NCBI RefSeq assembly: GCF_000611645.1
Contig: NW_014013230.1
Location: 1 to 27,896 of the forward strand
Reading direction: 5' to 3'
Length of the DNA: 27,896 nucleotides
Source: Monoraphidium neglectum
Lineage: Eukaryota; Chlorophyta; Chlorophyceae; Sphaeropleales; Selenastraceae
Positions 11,601 to 21,707 of the stretch are shown here, one piece after another (within the stretch, counting starts at the first letter, position 1; each line of letters opens with the position of its first letter). Below the pieces are notes generated by a model. That model had not been told where the DNA came from and searched no databases. It saw only the letters and a program-made list of their open reading frames with translations. The position numbers and the translations under genes were made by a program.

Positions 11601-14600
11601 CCAGGCAGCCCCGGCCCTCACCTGCACCACGGGGGCGCACATGGCGACGCGCAGGAACTCCTCGACGTGGGGCGCCAGGGGGGCGCCGCCGCTGATGATG
11701 ACCTTCACGTGCCCGCCCAGGCGCTTCTTGACCTGCGGCAGTCGAAGGGTGTGGGTGTGATTGAGGGGTGGTTGCCGGTAGTTTGGTCTACCGGTCCGTT
11801 TTTCTGCGGCCTGCAGGGCTTGGCCGGCCCAGGTGGGTTGGCCAGAGGACAGTGGCCACAAGCAAAATCGCGAGGGGCCCGGTCCTGGCTGGCGCAAACG
11901 TCTGCCGCAAGCCGATAAGCGCCCCCAAACAACGCGTTATCTTTGGTCGTAACGGCCCCTGCAGCCGCCCTCCGTCGCCCAGTGTTTGCAGCCCTGCGCG
12001 CCCCCCAGCCCCCCTCAAACCTTGCTGAACACCAGCTTGTCGAAGAATGGGGCTGCCCCCTCCTGGCTGAAGGCGCTCTGCAGGAAGAACCTCTTGCGCG
12101 CAAAGCCCCAGTGGAACAGGAACTTCTTGATCGGGCCTTGGGAGCAAAGCAAGGTTGTGAATGCGGTGTTGATACAATTGATACATGGGCAAGCCAACAT
12201 GAGGGTGTAGAGTGTCGCTCGCAGGAGGTTTTTTGGGGGGGGGGCGGTCAGAGGTGGGTATCGCTGGGGGAGGCAGGGGTGGAAGCATAATGGGAGGGCA
12301 GCTGCAGGTTCAGCTCGGCTGCTTCTGGTGGAAGTAATTTTGCTTGCAGTCAGACAGGTGTAGAGCGGCGTGATGAGCACCACCACGGGTGCTAGTGACC
12401 CTGCGCCCCACGCTCACGGGTCGCACGGCCAAGGCTCAGGCATGGCCCAGGCGCAGCCGTCTGCTGCCGTCGACCTCGCTTGCCCCTGGCGAATGCGTCA
12501 CTGCAGACTCACTGGCCTTCTTGATCTGCCCCGTGACTGCGGCGTGGATCCGGTCGAAGATGCGCGGCACCCCGATGAAGATGGTGGGCTTGAGGGCGCC
12601 GATGTCGTCGATCAGCTTTGTGGTGTCGTTCTGTGGTGGGGTGTGTCAGGTCGTGCGTGCATGTGTGTGTGTGTGTGTGCATGTGTGTGTGTGTGTGTGT
12701 GTGTAGGTGAGAAAGGGTAGAGGGAGGAGGTGTGTTCAAGTATGAAGAGCATGAGTATGAAAAGTACGAGCATGTACAGTATGCTTGGGGGGGGAGTACG
12801 CTGGGGGCTACCCAGGGGTTGCAGGATTACTGCAACTTTGGGGGAGGGCCGGGTGGCGGGCAAGGTTTTTGGAGGTGCTCTCATGAACGTGTGGTAGGCC
12901 GCCCAAGGCTCAGAATCCAATGTCGGCCCTGGGTGCACTGTAGCAGCATCAGCCGAGGCGAATCGTGGTCAACGACACTGACCAAGCCGAATGGTGCAAC
13001 CTAAATCCAGCACACACCTGCCAGTAGCCGACGCGGCCGCCGACGTGCAGCACCAGCTCCTCCGCCACCCTTTTGTGTTGGTGTGCGCGGTTGTGGTTGT
13101 AATTGTGTGTTGTGGGGGATCGTGTGAGTGTGGCAACAGGCCAGGGCCGGCATTGTCCACACGCGACAAGGAGCGAACTAGAGCAGGAAGCCACAGCGTA
13201 CAGCCGAGGGCAAGGCCCTGAGATGCGGGCACCAGCGTCTATCAGGGGTGCCCCCTCACCAGGCACACCGGCACCAAAGCAAAGCGCACGGGCATGCGCA
13301 TGCCTCGAACCTCTGACGCAGCGCCGCACCTGTCAAAGATGTGCGCCAGCGGCAGGTATGACAGCAGGCTGTCCCCGGGCCCGACCTCGTAATCAATCTC
13401 CTGCGAGAGGGTTGGTTGACAGGCAAGGGCCGACGTGGGAGCGGGCAAGTTGGGGCGTTGCAGCAGCTATGACACTGCAACCACGGTTAGTTTGGTGGTG
13501 ACATGGCAGCGCGATACGGCACAGCCGAGCGAGGTCGGGCGCCTGTGGAGGAAGAATGGACCAGAGTCGCCAGTGATGCTTTGAATCCAGCAAGAAACCC
13601 AGCCGCAACTCCCTCCGCAGGACCACCATGCACGGGCGTCACCGGTGACGTTGTCACCGACCCACCTTGCAGTAGTAGATGACGTTTGCCACCGCCGCCA
13701 CCACAGCGCTGTGCTTGATCAGCACGCCCTTGGGGTCGCCTGTGGGTTCAAGGGGGGGTAGCGCCAGTGAGATGTGCCTGCCGGACCAGGGGGCAAGACA
13801 CTTGCTGGACGGACAAGGGGTGGCTGCGCGGGCGCAACTCCGGATGAACAAGGGCCCCATGGCACTGCCTGTCAGGGGGCTGCTGATCCCTGCTTGGTGC
13901 ATGCGTGTTGGGACATCATAAGGTGCAAGGGCACACGTGGGTCATCTTAACAGCCAGCGCTCTCACCCGTCGTGCCGCTGGTGTACATGATGGTGCAGTA
14001 GTCATCAGGCGACGGCGGCACCGGCTCGGCCGGTGACGCGGCGCCGGCGTCCAGGGCATCCCCCCAGCTCAGCACCTTGAACCCCTTGGACTCGAGCGAC
14101 TGAGATTAATTATCATGGCCACGGCGACCGTGTGTGACTCAGTAGTGGCAAGGCGGGGCTGGCAGGCGCGGCTGAATGGGAACCAACAAACCATCCAGCG
14201 ACTGGGCTGCTGTGTGCCTGCATGTGCAGATGCGACGCTGCGCCGGCGAGCTGCATGCTGCTGCGCGCACAGCACACTCCATTGATAGCCTGATAGGTCC
14301 AGACGACAAGCACGCAGCTTCAAATCTGACCACACTCGAGACCTGGACAGCAAGGGCCGGTGCAAAAGCACCCCTCACCTTGATGGCGGCCGCGTCGGCG
14401 CCCTCTCCCCAGTGCACAACACTCTTCACGCGGCCCTCACCGCTCGCCTGCATTTGGCGGGGCAAAGGCAGCCAGCGATACGCGGTTCATGGGACTGCTT
14501 CCCCAAACAACAATGCTGCCCCTTGCTACAGCGTAAAGCTGTCGCCCAACCTCCCAACGCCCGCCCCGACGAGAATGCAGCTTCTGGGCAGCCTCCACAG

Positions 14601-15363
14601 CCCTCTCGTAGCCTCCAGGCAGCTTCTGGTGGCCTGCTCAGTTCCGGAGAAGGATGCGGCGTCCTCCTGACCACGACTCACCTGCAGATCCTCTAGGCCC
14701 TTTGCCAGCTTGGCCAGCTTGCCCGCCGCCACCACCACCGCCACCATCTCGCTGTGCCGCACCACAAACTCGATCGCGTTGTCGCCCTGGTCGGTTGGCA
14801 AGCGGTGTTGAGGGAAGGGAACAACCGCATCCCGGCAGCACCCAGCAAGTCTTTCGTGCATGTAATCAGCACGGGAAAGGCGCTGAGTGCTGGACGGCGG
14901 ATGCCTTGAGAGTGAAGAATTGAGAGGTTGAGCCTAGGTTGCCGGGGTGTTCGCTGCTGTGTGCAAGACTCTGAACAGCTGCCTGGATGGACGGGGAGCG
15001 TGGTCGCTGACTCACCAGAGAGTCGTAGAGCGGGACGCACTCGTACGACATCCGGTTGCACGCCTGAGGGGGAGGCGTTCGGAAGGGGGCGGCGGTGGTG
15101 ACGGCGCCGGGGCAAGGGGAACGCCCGGCAACACCACGCCAGCACACCCTCGCATCCACTTCCCAGGCACGGTCGCGCCTTCACAGCGATCAAGCATTCC
15201 AGGAGGCCTCTGGGTTGCGCATCAGCGGTCCTGCACTGCGATCCTCCACTCAAACCGTCTGCATCCTCAACCCTCTACTTGGGCGTCACCTGTTGCACGC
15301 GTTTCTATCGTACCGTATCCCCTCCCGTGTCCCCTCGCGCGTGCGCACACACGCGCGCACACG

Positions 15364-15395
<32 letters not shown>

Positions 15396-16519
15396 CACAC
15401 ACACACTCGTGCACATACACACAGACGCACACACACACACATACATACACACACACTTCCGCACACACCACACCTCATCGCGCTCCTGCAGCCCTCACCA
15501 CCACCCACCTGCATGGCGATCATCCACTCGGGACAGTTGGCGCCATACACCCCCACACGGTCCTGCGCCACAATCCCCAGCTGAGCGAGGGCCTGGTAAA
15601 AATTGAGAGGCGGCGGGCGGTGGTTGGGGTACGAAACGAAGCCAAGGGAGGGGGGGTGTTAAGTACGAGAAGCGTTGCTGCACGCCCCTTCGCAGTCGGC
15701 GTTGCGGGCGCGGTTGCTGCCGCGCCTCAACAGCCGCTGACAGCCCACCTAGTGTTCCGCAGCCGGCGCAGGCACGCGTGTCAGCGCCGCCTGGTCGGGC
15801 GCGGCGCCAACTATGTTTGTCTGGCGTGCCGTATGTTTGTCCGGCCCGATTGTGCAGGGGGCGGCGCTCACCGAAGCGATGTGCGCCACGCGCTCTGCTG
15901 CCTCCCCATATGTCATCCACTGGAAATCACCGACATTTCCGGTAGCCTGCGACACAGTGAACGGGTGCGGTCGACGATTTCGTGTTGCAGCTGGGCACAA
16001 CAGCGGAGCCAGTTGGCTCTGGTTTGGTGGTGGTAGGCATGTGCTCACTGCAGGCCTGGAGATTCCTGTACTACAACCCAAAGCAATGCGGCCCCAATAT
16101 CTCAGGTGAAATCCTCTAGGCCTTGTAGGGCCCAACAACATCCTGCAGCAGGGGAAGGCAAGGGGCGCTGTGTGCGCTGTGCACATTGCCGCTGCACCCC
16201 TCGGATGTGAGCGGCGGCCCATTGTGCTCCATCACTTGCCAATCCCCTGTTCAAAAGACAATAATCAACGCGGTGTTGCCCTGATGATCGATCCCGTGCG
16301 TTTTTGAGACATGGGTGTGTGAGGGCTGACCTTGTCGAGTTCGCGCCAGCCGAGCGCAGGCAGGCCTTTGTGCTGGGTGACGCTCTTCTCGAACGACTCA
16401 TAGAGCGTCTCGATGCCGTCCAACGTCGGAAAGCCCTCCGCGGATGTCTGGCGCCTGTAGATCGCGCTCTGAGTTGCAGTAGGCTCGCTCACGGCGACCA
16501 CAGGACATGTAAACACCAT
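8653..16519 (-). CDS. LACS: Long-chain acyl-CoA synthetase (LACS)
   Basis: Twenty-one exons on the minus strand: 16519-16331, 15946-15872, 15592-15509, 15063-15016, 14786-14682, 14447-14379, 14099-13967, 13739-13666, 13400-13330, 13069-13018, 12630-12513, 12136-12021, 11732-11622, 11326-11206, 10920-10814, 10466-10359, 10215-10153, 9921-9822, 9577-9465, 9035-8943, 8718-8653. They give 671 aa, the usual LACS length. The enzyme activates free fatty acids with ATP and CoA through an acyl-AMP. All adenylate-forming motifs are intact: P-loop YTSGTTGDPKG (229-239), [10 protein letters not shown] (274-283), ISGGAPL, GYGLTE (416-421), DGWFHTGD (496-503), [21 protein letters not shown] (517-537) and LLTPT.K.KR near the end. 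No transit peptide and no PTS1 or PTS2 is evident, so an ER or cytosolic-membrane role is likely. The ATG has a good context (CCAAAATGG); an upstream 5'-UTR intron ending at CAG/GTAGCC is possible. Exon 19 could start at an alternative in-phase AG, which would add a few residues. Confidence 0.95.
9137..9272. repeat. Degenerate tandem repeat in a LACS intron
   Basis: About two and a half imperfect copies of a 50-60 base unit built around GTCAGCGAC(C/G)GCCAGCCAAGA and GAGGGTAAG. It lies within the intron between exons 19 and 20 (9464-9036) and has no coding role. Confidence 0.6.
9922..10152 (-). other. GC-AG intron of LACS (non-canonical donor)
   Basis: The exon encoding KAPPAEQ ends CAG and is followed by GCAAGC rather than a GT donor. 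No GT nearby keeps the frame, and joining here restores the conserved LACS stretch that leads into VYGDSF. The acceptor is a normal CAG at 9924-9922. GC-AG introns are a known minor class with otherwise strong donor consensus, as here. Confidence 0.8.
12652..12704. repeat. (TG)n microsatellite in a LACS intron
   Basis: Two TG-dinucleotide runs interrupted by CATG, within the intron between exons 10 and 11. They create spurious Cys-Val or His-Thr open frames. Confidence 0.9.
15343..15456. repeat. (CA)n microsatellite in a LACS intron
   Basis: A long, slightly interrupted CA-dinucleotide array lies in the intron between exons 3 and 4 (15508-15064). Its His-Thr and Cys-Val open frames on both strands are artefacts. 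Confidence 0.95.
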
Positions 16520-17578
16520 TTTGGCTACCTGATGGGTTGTGAATGGCTGCACGGAGGGCTGGACGGCATGGAGGGCTGCGCATGCATTCTTCTCGCCACC
16601 CATACAGCACGTGACTTGCAGCTCTCTCATCCTTGCCGCACCGCCATGGCTGCTTGCCCTCGACCAGACAATTACAACCTGCATCATAATGCTTGCTGCA
16701 GTATGCTGTGGGTTTGCTGTCCTTCGATGCTGAGGGCTTTCTCTGACCCCCCGGTCAACACCTGCAGGCAGCCATGTTGAACGCCGCCGCGCGCGGTGCG
16801 CAGGCTGTGCACCGATACTGCATATGCCAATGGCTTGTTGCCAGCTTTCACTGCCAATCATCCTTGTCCTCGTAATCTCTGGGATGTGCTGATTCAATAC
16901 CGGCAGCAAGTGGCCGGTGTTTGCCTGAAGACTGGCCAGATCCTGCACCCCTGGCCTCAACCCCTGGCAACGTTTACACTGGCCCCGCTTGGCCGCCCTA
17001 CTACTACATGCCACCGCCTGCTACACAAGGTCTGATACAGAGGAAACAATCTGACAAGCTGTTACTGTTGCGGCTGCCGTTGCTTCTGGTTCCCGCAAGC
17101 CGCATTAGGCAATAGGTTGCGCAGAGCATGGCTGCACCTGCGTACACATTGATTTGGTGCGATGTGGCGATGCTCCAAGGACGAGCAAGTATGTATGTCG
17201 TCTGCGTACATCGCATTCTCACCTTGCCACTACACGCCCCACCTTGGGTACACGTGTGCCAGGCCTCCTGCTGCTGCCAATCCTCGACCAAGCCGGGGCT
17301 TATGCACCCGCTGCTTCTCTGCAATCATGACATTCTCCATGACTTGCAATTTTTTTCTCTCTCTCTCATCTTCATGTTGGGCTTTCAGCCAGCATCAAAG
17401 CCACCTTGGCTGGTCTCAGAGAGCGACTGGTGATGATGGGGTGACTGCCGAGTGACTGCATGGGTGGTGATGAACAGTTGCCAATGGTCATGCAACTGCA
17501 CGCAGCCAAGATAGTACATGCCCTCCTCATATACGTCTCTCACACGCGTTTACCTGTCACACGGCACACGCGATCCAG
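16520..17578. promoter_or_regulatory. Shared upstream region of divergent LACS and GST genes
   Basis: About 1.06 kb separates the start codons of the leftward acyl-CoA synthetase and the rightward glutathione transferase, so it must hold both promoters and 5' UTRs. No TATA box or recognised element is clear. A T-rich CT tract lies at 17349-17370. The LACS side may contain a 5'-UTR intron. Confidence 0.5.
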
Positions 17579-19729
17579 ATGCTTCGTGCGGCTCCTAGCG
17601 CACAGCAAAGCCTTTCACGCTTCAATTCATCTCGTGAGCTCATTGCTAGAAGCCGCCTGATCGGCGCGCGGGCTGCTGCCAGCGACACCATGGCCACGGA
17701 GGTGCTTTCAAAGGGCTCTACACAGCCAGAACTGGGCACATTTGACGCGCCGACGTTCATCACGGTGCGTCACTGGGGCAACAGCTCCATCATTTCTGTG
17801 CGGCGAAGTTTTGCATCGTCTCATGCGCAGTCACATTACAATGAGTCGCATGGCGAGATCATGTGCAGGCTCTGATCTCCAGCCGAGTGCCGTGAAGTGC
17901 ACGTAGCTGCGAGGCGTCGCGCGCCGCCGCGTGCCCGCCCTCACCACACACTGCCTACATCACGGGCAAACCCCTCAAATGCCGGACCCGCGCAGACGTG
18001 GAACTGCCCTTATGCTCAGGTGCGCTCAAGGGTTTGGTCGGTCGTCAGTTGATGACGTCATGGGCTGGTGACATGCCATTTGCGAACTTGCTGCGTTGCA
18101 GCCTGCACCGGGCCAGCAGCTGTCGTAAGAACAGCACAGATGCGGCAGTCAACAGGCGGGGCGGGGCCCTCGGGGCCGGCGCTGCTGTCTGTCGGCAGTT
18201 GCCTGTTGCACCGGGCACAGCCCACCCCACCCAGCATGCACACGCGCCCACGAGCCAACCACCACCCACACGCACCGCCCGCCCTCAACAGCGCACCTGG
18301 ATTGCCCTGAACGAGAAGGGGGTCAAGTACAACCGCGTTTTTGTAGACCTCAAGGAGAAGCCTGAGTGGTTCTTCCCCCTCAACCCCTATGGCCGCGTGC
18401 CCACCCTGGCCTGGAAGGACGGCCGCGGCACGCACAGCCTGTACGAGGTGAGGCCCTCATGCGCACACACGCACACACAGTCGTGCAGATGGCGGCCAGC
18501 GGCTTGAAGGCCTGCAGGCGAGCGACGTCCGCGCAGGGGAGCACGGGCTGTCAAGAGCCGTGGTTGCGCGCCGAAAAATTGGACGTGGAAACGGCTAGGT
18601 TCTGAGACGTCAAAAGCGCTGCAGGTGGCCTGGGGCCTCCTGAACGCAAGCGCTTGTCGCTGGTCGTGCAGGATAGCTGTCTACTCACCTGCGTCGTACG
18701 CAAGCACCCCTCCGAATCCGGGCACCCAGCTAGGCAGCACCTTCACGGCCAAGCCTCTGTAGTGGTTCAAGATCACCTTTTTGTGACAAATTTTGCCCAT
18801 AACACAAGCTCAAACTTGACACCCGCTTCATCGCATCTTTACAGAGCCTGATCTGCAACGAGTTTGTGGAGGACGCGTTTGAGGGCCCCAGCCTGCTGCC
18901 GGAGGACCCAGTGCAGCGCGCGCAGGTGCGCAGCCCCTACGCTCGGGGCCGCTCCGCTGAGATTGCTGCAACATCTGTGTTTTGCCGTCGCAAAAGGCGC
19001 CTTCCGTTGACTATGTTGCAGGTACTCACATTTGTCAAGTGTGCATGCCTGTGTGCGGCCCAAGATGACACGCACCCGCCCTCTTACTGTGCGTAGGTCA
19101 GGCTGCTTATTGACCAGTTCGGGGCCAAGGTCGGGCCGGCGTTTGGGAAGGTGCGGCCTGAGGTACTGCATCACAGCAAGGCAGACACGGCCAAATCAGA
19201 GCATACATAGTGCACACCCAACGCAGGAACATCGGCGCACATGGTCTGGAGAAAAAGCCTGCTGGCCGTGACATCAAACACCCTGCATTACAGTGCGCTG
19301 GCCCCGCCGCCCCGTCGCACCATTCGCATCCGGAATCGCACCGCCCGACCCCGCCCTTGGATGCGCCCCACCCCAACACAGGCGATTTTTGCTTCAGAGG
19401 ATGAGGCGCCCGCGGCCGGCAAAGCCCTCGGGGAGGCGCTGACGTGGCTGGACTCCGCCCTCGACCCCACCGGCCCCTACGCCGCCGGCGCGAACTTCAC
19501 GCTCGCCGACGCGGCGCTGACGCCGTTCGTCATCCGCGTGTCGCTGCTCCAGGGCCTGATCGGTTACAAGGTGCCCGAGGGGCTGGACAGGGTCAAGGCG
19601 TGGCAGGCTGTAGTGCTTGACCGGCAGAGCGTGAAGGACAGCATCGTACCGCCGGACCCCAGCAAGGGATGGGAGGAGCAGCTGCTCGAGTCGTACCGCG
19701 CGTACCTGGCGTCCCGCAGGGCGGCATGA
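17579..19729 (+). CDS. Lambda-class glutathione transferase, probably organelle-targeted
   Basis: Exons 17579-17764, 17996-18019, 18292-18447, 18845-18925, 19097-19150 and 19382-19729 (282 aa), all in phase 0. The thioredoxin-like half carries CPYAQ (66-70), with Cys66 in the catalytic place used by lambda and DHAR-type GSTs for thiol transfer rather than GSH conjugation. It also has RVPTL (105-109, the cis-Pro that contacts GSH) and ES (122-123, the gamma-glutamyl site). FEGPSLLPEDP is a signature shared with plant IN2-1/GSTL proteins. The helical C-terminal half includes NFTLADAALTPF. Residues 1-37 are rich in Arg, Ser and Ala with almost no acidic residues, so they look like a plastid or mitochondrial transit peptide. 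A second ATG at 17690 (Met38) in strong context would give a cytosolic form. Likely roles are deglutathionylation or flavonoid/ascorbate redox chemistry; the substrate is not readable. The last exon could start at either of two in-frame AGs. Confidence 0.88.
17996..18019 (+). other. 24-base micro-exon carrying the GST catalytic cysteine
   Basis: This exon encodes only TWNCPYAQ, between CAG and GTGCGC splice sites. It fits exactly between the two flanking exons when aligned to lambda GSTs, with no gap. Automatic gene callers would probably miss it and lose the active-site residue. Confidence 0.8.
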
Positions 19730-19751
19730 CTCACAGCGCTTAGTGTTCAAA

Positions 19752-19779
19752 TGTAATTCTAGCTGTGTAAAATATGTAA
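19752..19779 (+). terminator. Cluster of three TGTAA poly(A) signals of the GST gene
   Basis: TGTAA occurs at 19752-19756, 19766-19770 and 19775-19779, 23-50 bases after the stop codon at 19727-19729. The clustering makes this the best-supported 3' end in the window. Confidence 0.75.
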
Positions 19780-21209
19780 TAAAGCGCTGCTGTTGTTTGT
19801 GGCGCGTGTAGTGAGCCAGTGGGGGTGGCCTGCAAGGCTGAAGTTCGGTCTGTCTGTCTGCTCTCTGCTCGTTGGCATCATCTAGTGACTCAGGCGGGCA
19901 GCTGCAGGGTTCTATGCTGGCACGCTGCAGCCAACTCTCCGTTTCAACGCTCATCTTCACGCACTGCTTTCAGCTGAGTCAAGAACGTAGACACACGGGC
20001 AAGCTGCCAGTTACAATTGGACTGATGAGCACATGCAGTGGATAGAATGCGTGCATCCCGCTTTGACCTTGAACAGCTATGAGAAAGAAGGCTCGATACG
20101 CATGACGGCCCGTGCACACTAGCGCGCTGCACCGGATGCAGTACTTGGCAATTGCAACGCCCTCAGACGCGCCAACAAGCAGCACAACGTGTGCTTGGTC
20201 ACGGGTGAGTGGTGTTGCGCTGCCCAGAGCCTGGTGATTATTGGCCACCAGCAGGCCGGATGCGGAGTGACGCCTGCAGAAGCTGTCGGCAGCCCCCCCC
20301 TGGTTGAGGCAGTACGCCTGCCCAGACCTTGGGCGTCAGCAGTACGCAGGTAGTCAGAGGGTGGGGTACAGGCAGACCGCATGATGGTAGGTACATGTGC
20401 AGCCCATGCATCAGAAGATCAGCAATCCCGCGCCCGTGCCTGGCACCACCTTGGTGCCGCACCCACACAGGTGGGGTGGGGTCGCGCTGTGGCAGAGTGG
20501 GAGTAATGTGGCGGCGCGTGTGTGGATGATAACCATTGACTTGGAGACTCAGAGGGGCAGGCACACGCCTGCGACTTCTTCGTTGCCACGACGGCAGTTC
20601 AGCAGAGCAGGGCGATTGCAATAGCAGTGAGTGCAGCGGGTAGGCAGGCCAAAGATACTGGGAGCGCGCAAACTCAAGAGTGACGTGAGACTCAGTGCTT
20701 GTTAAGGGGCTGCAGTGACGGTTGAAGCGGGCAGGCCTGAACGAAAGGACAGGGCCGCGCAGATGCAAGGTGTGATTATGAGTAGGGAATGCCGTCCACC
20801 CAACAAACTTGAGCATGCAGAGGAGGGCGACAGGATGCGGTGCAGCCGCGGACGCCGCAGCAGCAAGCTCGAGCTGAAAGTGCTCAGAAAATCAATTGAA
20901 GCCGAAGCTTGCATGCGCATGTAGATGTCAGGAAATATGCACACTCTGCGGCGCCCAAGCCGCTTCGTCTCATGAGCCCCACGTTTCAGCACAAAATGCT
21001 CAATGTTGATGCTACGCCAACCAGTGACATGTGGTGCGAGCGAGGGTGGAAAAGCGGCCTTGGCAATGAAGGGCGCCTTTGTCGGGGACAGTCCAGCGCA
21101 GCAGTGGCAGCCTGGGCTCTGCGCGTCTGCTCGCAGGGGCCAATGCGAGCAGTTGGCGTGGCAGGTGGGCCTCGAGCATGAAGATTGTTTGTGTGGGCAG
21201 GAGCTGGAC
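19780..21209. other. Intergenic / 3' UTRs between convergent GST and longin-repeat genes
   Basis: No protein exon is recognisable on either strand; the long minus-strand frame at 20702-21574 is a shadow of the last exons of the repeat gene. I see no tRNA or snRNA. The region probably holds a long 3' UTR for the minus-strand gene. Confidence 0.45.
20011..20015 (-). terminator. Candidate TGTAA poly(A) signal of the longin-repeat gene
   Basis: TTACA on the plus strand is the first reverse-strand TGTAA that I find after the stop codon at 21210. It would imply a 1.2-kb 3' UTR, so a different signal or an unseen 3'-UTR intron is possible. Confidence 0.3.
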
Positions 21210-21707
21210 TCAGCCGGTAGGGCGGCCGGCCTCGGCCGCCGAGGGCTTTGCTGCGGGCTTGCAGCGGGTCTCAGCGCTGTTCTCTGGCAGGCTGCAAGGC
21301 GGCGTGCAGAGGGGCCCCTTGGAATGCTTTGTCTGGGTGCAGAAGAGTTGGTAAGCCTCGCACTGAGGATCGCCCTCGGCCGCCTTGTTGTCACACCTGC
21401 CCGGTGCAAAGCAAAGGGATGTTTCTGGTCGAGAGGGGGAGTGCAACTGAGGGCGTCGGCATCTGCCTTGCAAGCGGCGATCCAACATGCCAAGCTCGCG
21501 CATTGTCTGCAGCACACAGCCACCATGGGCCGCTGCGACTGAGCAAAAAGCCACGATCTGCTGGACCGTGTCAAGATTCAAAAGCTCTACCCCTGGCTTG
21601 TTCAGAACGCCGATCAGGACCTGTTTTCTGCATTTTCTTGGCTCACCAGTAATAAAAGCATGCAGGCAGGTAGATGTTGTCGCTCTTTGCACAGTAGTCA
21701 TTCATGA
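21210..21707 (-). repeat. Eight-cysteine repeat 3 (residues 482-563)
   Basis: Exons 21707-21647 and 21396-21210. It begins VMNDYC and keeps PACFYYWC, AYQLFC and CTPPC. The cysteine spacing is identical to the other units, but it ends after the eighth Cys with a tail rich in Ala and Pro. It lacks the FGPMPFVPG linker, as expected for a terminal unit. Confidence 0.85.

Noticed and set aside
15095..16036. 313-codon plus-strand frame with His-Thr repeats
   Set aside because: Produced by the CA microsatellite and antisense to LACS introns and exons.
20702..21574. 290-codon minus-strand frame
   Set aside because: Overlaps the last exons of the repeat gene in another frame, has a compositional Arg/Ser/Pro bias and no family resemblance.
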